6,422 bases of DNA from Opitutaceae bacterium. Lineage in GTDB: Bacteria; Verrucomicrobiota; Verrucomicrobiia; Opitutales; Opitutaceae. Of this stretch, positions 1 to 4,658 are shown piece after piece. How positions within the stretch are numbered: position 1 is the first letter of the stretch; each line of letters opens with the position of its first letter. The notes below the pieces were generated by a model. That model searched no databases. It was not told the DNA's origin and saw only the letters and a list, made by a program, of their open reading frames with translations. A program made the translations under genes and the position numbers. The stretch is from contig JADLBI010000103.1 of the NCBI GenBank assembly GCA_020847775.1, positions 1 to 6,422 of the forward strand. The letters run 5' to 3'.

Positions 1-254
1 GGTGCGGAAGGGACGTTGAAACCGTCTCGCAACGCGAAGCTGCCCTTGCCCACGCGAATGTAAGGAGAGGCATCCCCGTCGTGCTTGATGGACCTTGAAA
101 TCTGGGCATTGACGGTAGCGGCAGGAGTCGCGCCCAAACTCTTGCGATAGCCCTCCGCAATAATACGCTCGGCAATCTCGTTGTAATGCAGCGCGGTGAA
201 TGACGATGTGAGCACCTTGTCTATGGCTTTCCGCCATGTCATTTCAGTTGGCAT
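1..254 (-). CDS. HARE-HTH winged-helix domain protein, N-terminal part (gene runs off the left edge)
   Basis: The visible 84 residues begin MPTEMTWRKAIDKVL and continue through LHYNEIAERIIAEGYRKS, GATPAATVNAQISRSI and SPYIRVGKGSFALR. This is the pattern of the HARE-HTH domain (residues about 5-76), a winged helix-turn-helix found at the N-terminus of RNA polymerase delta subunits, restriction-endonuclease-like proteins and uncharacterised bacterial proteins. In that family the domain is thought to bind DNA or sense its modification. The effector part, which would tell what the protein does, lies outside the window. Two starts are possible: ATG at 254-252, or Met5 at 242-240. The second gives the typical MTWRKAI start and overlaps the TGA of a small upstream ORF as ATGA. 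Neither has a Shine-Dalgarno sequence. GC is about 56% by hand count, below its neighbours, which fits an accessory gene. The domain call is firm; the function is unknown. Confidence 0.8.
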   Translation of the reverse strand, partial: MPTEMTWRKAIDKVLTSSFTALHYNEIAERIIAEGYRKSLGATPAATVNAQISRSIKHDGDASPYIRVGKGSFALRDGFNVPSA

Positions 255-331
255 TGTCGCTGTGTATGCCCGCGTTTTCGAACGAACTCAAGCTCCGCGT
301 CCGTCCCCGAAGGACACCACAGGGACTGCAT
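239..331 (-). other. Possible 30-codon leader ORF overlapping the HARE-HTH gene start
   Basis: An open frame of 30 codons starts at ATG 331-329 (MQSLWCPSGTDAELEF...) and ends at TGA 241-239. The frame is also open further upstream, back to the TrpF-like stop at 376-374. Its TGA overlaps the in-frame Met5 ATG of the HARE-HTH gene as ATGA, the arrangement used for translational coupling. No family is recognised and no ribosome binding site is seen. The stretch also has a short hairpin (GTCC and GGAC around a 5-base loop, 303-315). It may be a leader peptide, a remnant, part of a dispersed repeat, or simply chance in GC-rich DNA. Confidence 0.2.
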
Positions 332-373
332 TAACCTCACGACGGAATCGCTGTAGCGCGTGATCCGACGCGC

Positions 374-1028
374 TTATGAGAGCGCGGAAAAAAAGCTCTG
401 CAGCTTGACCGGGTCCAGCCGGTCATCCGTGCGAACACTGCTGCACAAATCCAGCCCAAACGGTTCCACCGTCGCCACGGCCTCCGCAACGTTGTCCGCC
501 TTGAGCCCGCCGGCGAGAAAGAGCGGCACGTTCACCGCCTCACGGATACGGCGGCTCGTCGCCCAGTCATGCGTGCGGCCCGTGCCGCCGAGCAACTTGA
601 CGGGCAGCGCGGTGTTGCCCGAATCAAGCAACAGCGCGTGCACATGCTCGGAAGCCGCGCGCGCCAGCTTAATGTCCTCCGGTCCCGTGACGTGAATGAC
701 CTGCACCAGCGCGATGCCGGGCAGTTCACGACGCAAGTCGCGGTAAACCGAAGTCTCAACGTAGTCGCAAAGCTGCAGCGTATTGGTGCCGCACCGGCGC
801 TGCTGCGCGATGATGCGATCCGCCGAAGTCGCACTGGTCAGTAAAAACGTGCCGATGGGGGGGCGGGACCTGCCGCGCGATCTCCGCGATAGTCTCCTCC
901 GGGATGACGCCGGGGCCGCTCGGCATCGCGGAAACCAACCCCAGAGCGGACGCGCCATGGGCTATCGCCATTCGCGCCTCGGCCAGTGACGCGATGCAAC
1001 AGATTTTAACCCTCGGTCTGGTTATCAT
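374..1028 (-). pseudogene. Phosphoribosylanthranilate isomerase-like (TrpF family) gene, split by a one-base frameshift
   Basis: TrpF converts N-(5-phosphoribosyl)anthranilate to the carboxyphenylamino-deoxyribulose phosphate in tryptophan synthesis, on a TIM-barrel fold. The first part (1028 to about 864) gives MITRPRVKICCIAS...PEETIAEIARQVPPP. The second, in another frame, gives IGTFLLTS... and ends LQSFFSALS at 374. Removing one C from the seven-C run at 863-857 joins them into 217 residues, the normal family length. In the joined protein I see the VKIC strand with the expected catalytic Cys (10), LLLDSGN with the expected catalytic Asp (135), GGTGRTHDW (147-155), the phosphate-binding GGL (173-175) and DLCSSVRTD near the end. 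The usual KICGIT is KICCIAS, and the usual SPRY-type loop reads SAMPSGPGVI, so this is a divergent paralogue and may not make tryptophan. It lies 41 bases after dnaJ with no other trp gene nearby. The frameshift may be a true mutation or a homopolymer sequencing error. Confidence 0.85.
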
Positions 1029-1069
1029 GAAAAATCCGCGGAGCTCGCGTTTCGGCCTTCTTGTCTGGC

Positions 1070-2227
1070 TCAGAAGAACTTTTTCGCTTTTTCGAAAAAG
1101 CTCTTCGAGGTCGGCTCGTTGGCGTCGCCGCTGACTTTGGCGAATTCCTCCAGCAACCGGCGCTGTTCAGACGAGAGCGAGGTCGGCACCTCGACATGCA
1201 CGCGCACCATCTGGTCGCCCTGGCGACCACCGCGCAATGAGGGCATGCCCTTGTCGCGCAGGCGGAAGGTCGTGCCGCTCTGCGTGCCCGACGGGATTTT
1301 GAGCGAGGCCTTGCCGAACAGCGTCGGCACCTCGATGGTTCCGCCCAGCGTGGCGAGGGTGAACTTGATGGGAATCTCGCAGAACAAGTCGTCGCCCTGC
1401 CGCTCAAACAACTCGTGCTCCTTGACCGAGAGGACGATGTAAAGATCGCCGTCCTGCCCACCAGCCGCCCCGGCCTCGCCATTGCCGGCCGAGCGCAGGC
1501 GCGAACCGGTGTCCACGCCCGCGGGAATGCGGACGTTGAGCTTGGTGGACTTGGGCACGCGTCCTTCGCCGTGGCACGCCGTGCAGGGCTTTTCGATTTT
1601 CTTGCCCGCGCCGCCGCAAGTCGGGCAGGTCTGGGTGAAGGTGATAATGCCGCCCGATCGGCGCACCTGACCGCTGCCGCGGCAAGTCGGGCAAGTCACG
1701 CGCTTCGAGCCCGGCTCGGCCCCGCTGCCGTCGCAACGCTCGCAGGACACGTTCTTGCGGAACGAAATTTCCTTCTGCGCGCCGCGCGCGGCCTCCTCGA
1801 GCGTGATCTCAAGGTCGTAGCGCAAGTCCGCGCCGTCACGGCTGCCATCGCCGCCCCCGCCGCCGCCAAACATTTCGTCGAAAATGCCGCCGCCGCCCCC
1901 GCCACCGCCGCCTTGGCTGCCGAAGACCTCTCGGAAAATATCAAACGGATCATGAAAACCGCCACCCGCGCCACCGCGCGGACCCGGCCCGCCCATGCCG
2001 CCCTGAAACGCGGCGTGACCGTAGCGATCGTAAGCCGCGCGCTTCTCCGCGTCATTCAACACGTCGTAGGCTTCGGAGACTTTCTTGAACATCTCCTCGG
2101 CCTCCTTGTTACCCGGATTTTTGTCCGGGTGGTATTGCACCGCCTTCTTGCGGTAGGCTTTTTTCAACTCGTCGGCCGTGGCGGTTTTGCCGACGCCGAG
2201 CAGTTCGTAGTAATCTTCCTTGGCCAT
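1070..2227 (-). CDS. dnaJ: Chaperone protein DnaJ (Hsp40)
   Basis: This is the J-domain co-chaperone that delivers unfolded clients to DnaK and stimulates its ATPase in the cytoplasm. The 385-residue protein has the complete type I architecture. The J domain covers about residues 5-70, with the HPD motif at 33-35. A Gly/Phe region spans about 75-130 and contains a run of nine glycines (106-114) and one of six (121-126). The zinc-binding domain has four CxxCxGxG repeats at 162-169, 179-186, 201-208 and 215-222. The C-terminal client-binding domains contain VRIPAGVDTGSRLR and end FFEKAKKFF. All eight zinc cysteines are present. The start MAKEDYYELLGV is the family's usual one. It lies 6 bases after the grpE stop, and the nearest GGAGG is 17 bases upstream, too far for a normal Shine-Dalgarno, so coupling to grpE is likely. 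Confidence 0.98.
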   Translation of the reverse strand: MAKEDYYELLGVGKTATADELKKAYRKKAVQYHPDKNPGNKEAEEMFKKVSEAYDVLNDAEKRAAYDRYGHAAFQGGMGGPGPRGGAGGGFHDPFDIFREVFGSQGGGGGGGGGIFDEMFGGGGGGDGSRDGADLRYDLEITLEEAARGAQKEISFRKNVSCERCDGSGAEPGSKRVTCPTCRGSGQVRRSGGIITFTQTCPTCGGAGKKIEKPCTACHGEGRVPKSTKLNVRIPAGVDTGSRLRSAGNGEAGAAGGQDGDLYIVLSVKEHELFERQGDDLFCEIPIKFTLATLGGTIEVPTLFGKASLKIPSGTQSGTTFRLRDKGMPSLRGGRQGDQMVRVHVEVPTSLSSEQRRLLEEFAKVSGDANEPTSKSFFEKAKKFF

Positions 2228-2233
2228 GGCGGG

Positions 2234-2806
2234 TTACGACTGATCCTCCGCCTTGGGTGCGCCGCTCGACACAATGACTGAGGCCGCGCGCAGGAGGCGG
2301 CCGTTGAGCGAGTAGCCCACACGGACCACGTTGAGCACGTTGCCTTCCGCCACCGTGGCGCTGGGTTGCTGTGACAGCGCTTCATGCTGGTGAGCGTCGA
2401 AGGCCTGCCCGACGGGATTGATCTCCTTGAGGCCGTGCTGTTCGAGCGCGGCCTTGAGCTGCGTCTGCACCATGACGATGCCCTCGCGGAGTGATTTCAA
2501 CTCCGCGCCGGGCAGGGCGGCCGCAGCCAAGCCGTGACCCAGATTATCCAACACGGGCATCAGATCCTCCAAGACGCGCGAGGCGGCGTATTGGCGCAAC
2601 TCGTCCTTTTCGCGGGCGACGCGTTTGCGGAAATTCTCGTGGTCGGCCATCGCGCGGACGTAGCGGTCGTATTGCGCGGCAGCCTCGGCCTTGGCGGCGG
2701 CCAGTTGGTCCGCCAATGCGGTCGCGGCGGCGGGCGTTTCCTGGGCGGCGGTTTCAGTCGTGTCCGGGTTCTGCCCGGCGGGTTCGGTGGTTTGCTGACT
2801 GGTCAT
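2234..2806 (-). CDS. grpE: GrpE, nucleotide exchange factor for DnaK
   Basis: GrpE dimers release ADP from DnaK and so reset the chaperone cycle. The 190-residue protein matches the family in length and order. It has a disordered polar N-terminus (1-28), then a long helix likely forming the coiled coil (about 30-75, including YDRYVRAMADHENFRKR). A helical segment with MPVLDNLGHGL follows, then the C-terminal beta-wing that contacts DnaK (about 136-180, FDAHQHEAL and VGYSLNGRLLRAASVIVS). The start MTSQQTTEPAG at 2806 has no clear Shine-Dalgarno sequence. The gene lies 17 bases after the AsmA-like gene and 6 bases before dnaJ, so the three are probably co-transcribed. No CIRCE inverted repeat (TTAGCACTC and its complement) is present upstream, so HrcA control is not indicated at this position. 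Confidence 0.97.
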   Translation of the reverse strand: MTSQQTTEPAGQNPDTTETAAQETPAAATALADQLAAAKAEAAAQYDRYVRAMADHENFRKRVAREKDELRQYAASRVLEDLMPVLDNLGHGLAAAALPGAELKSLREGIVMVQTQLKAALEQHGLKEINPVGQAFDAHQHEALSQQPSATVAEGNVLNVVRVGYSLNGRLLRAASVIVSSGAPKAEDQS

Positions 2807-2823
2807 GATAAACGGTCACTCAA

Positions 2824-3606
2824 CTACGGCTTTTTGCTTTCTTCAAGCGTATCGGAAAATCCGCCCAAAGGCCGGATGCTGTCGGGGATTTGCCGCAACA
2901 GCCCGGTGCCGGTGCGCATCGCCTCCTCAAGCACGCGCCCGATGTCGGCCGGCAGCAGGTCGCCGACCGCACCGCCCAGCGCGAAGAGTTGATCCAGCGA
3001 GGACGGCAGGAGCAGTTGGCTGCCATCGCTGACATTCTTAAACGTGCGGTCGATCTGCACCGCGAATTCCCGCCGCGCGGGATGCGGGCCGCTGTAGTCG
3101 GCCACGAGCAGGCGGTCGAACCGCGCGCGTAGTTCGCGGATCACAAAACGCTTGCGCGGGGCGGTGCTGCCGGGCGCGGGCCGGCCGTCGGGCGCCGCCA
3201 AATAGGCGCGAAACACCTCGGCGTTGGTGCGGCCGTCGGCGCGCTTAACCAAGGCGACCTGCGCGATGTCGAGCGTCACGCGTTCGAACACCGGCTTGTC
3301 GGTCAACAGCGACCACGCGTCGGCCTGACAGGAAAACTCGTTCACCCGCAGAAATTCCGGCGTGGGAAAAGTCGGCGGGTTGCTGAGCATCACACCACGC
3401 GCCACGAGTGTGCCCGTGAAAGGGTTGGCCATGAGCGATTCGGCCTTGAACTCGAAGCCCGTGCGCTCGCGCACCCATGCCGCGACGAGGTTGGGCAGGA
3501 GCGTCATCCACGCCAACGCCACCAGCGCGGCGAGCACGACCAAAAACAACAGGCAAGAGAGGAGAATGCCTCCGCGGGGCGGCGGCAGGCGGCGCCGACC
3601 GGTCAT
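2824..3606 (-). CDS. Membrane-anchored AsmA-like protein of unknown function
   Basis: The 260-residue protein has a short basic N-terminus (MTGRRRLPPPRGG), one strong hydrophobic segment at about residues 13-37, and a soluble remainder. This suggests an inner-membrane anchor with the bulk in the periplasm. Residues 45-135 resemble the start of AsmA/DUF748-type envelope proteins: ERTGFEFKAESLMANPFTG, then a strand-rich stretch with LSNPPTFPTPEFLRVNEF, VFERVTLDIAQVAL and the GRTNAE turn. The large AsmA and TamB proteins, implicated in outer-membrane lipid homeostasis, have many such repeats. This one is far shorter and ends with a segment of helices (about 203-247), so it may be a reduced or distinct form. 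The start at 3606 is 3 bases after the isomerase stop. A GAGG lies 13 bases upstream, further than usual. The similarity was judged by eye; the function is not known. Confidence 0.8.
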   Translation of the reverse strand: MTGRRRLPPPRGGILLSCLLFLVVLAALVALAWMTLLPNLVAAWVRERTGFEFKAESLMANPFTGTLVARGVMLSNPPTFPTPEFLRVNEFSCQADAWSLLTDKPVFERVTLDIAQVALVKRADGRTNAEVFRAYLAAPDGRPAPGSTAPRKRFVIRELRARFDRLLVADYSGPHPARREFAVQIDRTFKNVSDGSQLLLPSSLDQLFALGGAVGDLLPADIGRVLEEAMRTGTGLLRQIPDSIRPLGGFSDTLEESKKP

Positions 3607-3609
3607 GGT

Positions 3610-4554
3610 TCAGGTGAAATCCTCGGTCACGAGCACGATGCCGAACTCGTCCGCCACGCCGTTGAACTCGCCCGCGTAGGGCAACAGCGCGTTGTCACCC
3701 CGCGCCAGCGCGGTGCCTCCAATCTGGAGCTTGCCGCTGACCACACTGAGGATGCGCGGCTGTTGCTTGCCGGCGAACCGCACTTTCTCCCCGGGCCCCA
3801 AAACGAGGCGGCGGATGAGAAAATCGTCGCACTCGGCGATGACGCCCGAGGTGGGCGCGGCGCGCACCGGCGCCGGCTCAAAGTCGTCCCACTGGATGCA
3901 TTGCAGCGATTCGTGCACGTGGAGCTGGCGCGGCTTGCCGTCGAGCCCCGTGCGGGCCCAGTCGTAAACGCGGAAGGTCGAGTCGGAGTTCTGCTGGATT
4001 TCGAGGATCAGGTTGCCCGCGTCGATGGCGTGGACCTGGCCGCTCTGCACGAGGATCGAGTCACCCTCGGCAACCTTGAAACTGTGCACGCAGTCCTCGA
4101 CCCGTTGTTCGATGATGGCCTTTTCAAAGTCCGCCCGCGTCACGCCTTTTTTGAGGCCCACGATCAGCTGCGCGCCGGGGGCGGTGTCGGCGATATACCA
4201 GTTTTCCGTCTTCGGCTCGCCCTTCAGCTGCGCCGCGAGCGCCGCCGGCGGATGCACCTGCAGGCTCAACCGCTCGCGGCAGTCCAGCCACTTGACCAGA
4301 ATCGGGAAAGGCCGGGCCGGGTCCCAATCAGGCCCCATGATGGCCTTGGCGTTTTTTTTCAGCAGCTCGCTGATCGGCATGCCGTTGAACTTGCCCCCGC
4401 TCACCACCGACTGGGCCTCGGGCCGATCCACAATCTCCCAGCTCTCGCCAATCGGGGGACCGTCAGGCAACTGGCGTTCAAAAGTGGAGGCCAAGGCACG
4501 GCCACCCCAGACGCGTTCTTGATAAATGGGCTGGAAGCGAAGAATTTCTCGCAT
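3610..4554 (-). CDS. manA: Mannose-6-phosphate isomerase, class I (short cupin form)
   Basis: Type I phosphomannose isomerase is a zinc enzyme that interconverts mannose 6-phosphate and fructose 6-phosphate. It feeds GDP-mannose and polysaccharide synthesis or mannose use. The 314 residues match the short form typified by Bacillus ManA. The opening ILRFQPIYQERVWGGRAL is characteristic. The expected zinc ligands are present: Gln99 and His101 in SLQVHP, Glu117 in PKTENWY and His175 in SGQVHAID. The active-site Arg lies in NSDSTFRVYDW (195). A small C-terminal beta domain follows from about residue 230. The start MREILRF at 4554 is preceded directly by seven T and has no Shine-Dalgarno sequence, so a U-rich leader may serve instead. 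It is the first gene of the minus-strand cluster and is divergent from ftsK. Sugar specificity beyond mannose cannot be read from sequence alone. Confidence 0.95.
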   Translation of the reverse strand: MREILRFQPIYQERVWGGRALASTFERQLPDGPPIGESWEIVDRPEAQSVVSGGKFNGMPISELLKKNAKAIMGPDWDPARPFPILVKWLDCRERLSLQVHPPAALAAQLKGEPKTENWYIADTAPGAQLIVGLKKGVTRADFEKAIIEQRVEDCVHSFKVAEGDSILVQSGQVHAIDAGNLILEIQQNSDSTFRVYDWARTGLDGKPRQLHVHESLQCIQWDDFEPAPVRAAPTSGVIAECDDFLIRRLVLGPGEKVRFAGKQQPRILSVVSGKLQIGGTALARGDNALLPYAGEFNGVADEFGIVLVTEDFT

Positions 4555-4573
4555 AAAAAAATAGTTAGTTGTT

Positions 4574-4648
4574 CGGCCAAAGACCCGGCGCGGGGGGATT
4601 TACGTTTGACCACCCCGGTTGATAGCGTGGAATCCGGGTCTTTTGCCG
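4574..4648. repeat. Imperfect 15-base inverted repeat in the manA/ftsK divergent spacer
   Basis: The left arm CGGCCAAAGACCCGG (4574-4588) is the reverse complement of the right arm CCGGGTCTTTTGCCG (4634-4648) at 14 of 15 positions, with 45 bases between. Read on each gene's own strand, the same sequence CCGGGTCTTTkGCCG stands 19 bases before the manA ATG and 10 bases before the ftsK ATG. Such paired sites suggest a shared operator or a matched leader element. At RNA level each message carries only one arm unless transcription starts far upstream, so a plain hairpin terminator is unlikely. Confidence 0.6.
4606..4633 (+). promoter_or_regulatory. Possible sigma-70-type promoter for ftsK
   Basis: TTGACC (4606-4611) matches the -35 consensus at 5 of 6 positions. 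TGGAAT (4628-4633) matches the -10 consensus at 4 of 6. The spacer is 16 bases. It would start transcription just inside the right arm of the inverted repeat, about 20 bases before the ftsK ATG. This was found by eye only; the weak -10 and GC-rich setting make it tentative. No comparable pair was convincing for manA on the other strand. Confidence 0.3.
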
Positions 4649-4658
4649 TCCCACACAA

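Noticed and set aside
255..373. tRNA or terminator in the gap after the TrpF-like gene, prompted by a GTTCGTTCGAAA stretch
   Set aside because: No cloverleaf can be formed with an acceptor stem, and the only hairpin has a 4-base-pair stem without a T run.
1086..1101. Perfect 16-base palindrome GCTTTTTCGAAAAAGC, considered as a terminator
   Set aside because: It lies within the dnaJ coding sequence (residues KSFFEKA), has an A/T stem with no usable loop and no following T run outside the gene. It is probably a by-product of Lys/Phe codons.
1415..2281. A 288-codon plus-strand open frame antisense to dnaJ
   Set aside because: DnaJ on the other strand is unambiguous, and this frame's Ala/Arg-rich composition mirrors the dnaJ zinc-finger and glycine codons.
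2807..2823. Search for a CIRCE operator or heat-shock promoter before grpE
   Set aside because: The 17-base gap has only a partial GAGTGA match and no inverted TTAGCACTC/GAGTGCTAA pair.
4350..4360. Slippery A AAA AAC heptamer in the manA frame (codons for LKKN), considered as a programmed -1 frameshift site
   Set aside because: The manA frame is intact to its normal length and no stimulating structure or alternative product is evident.
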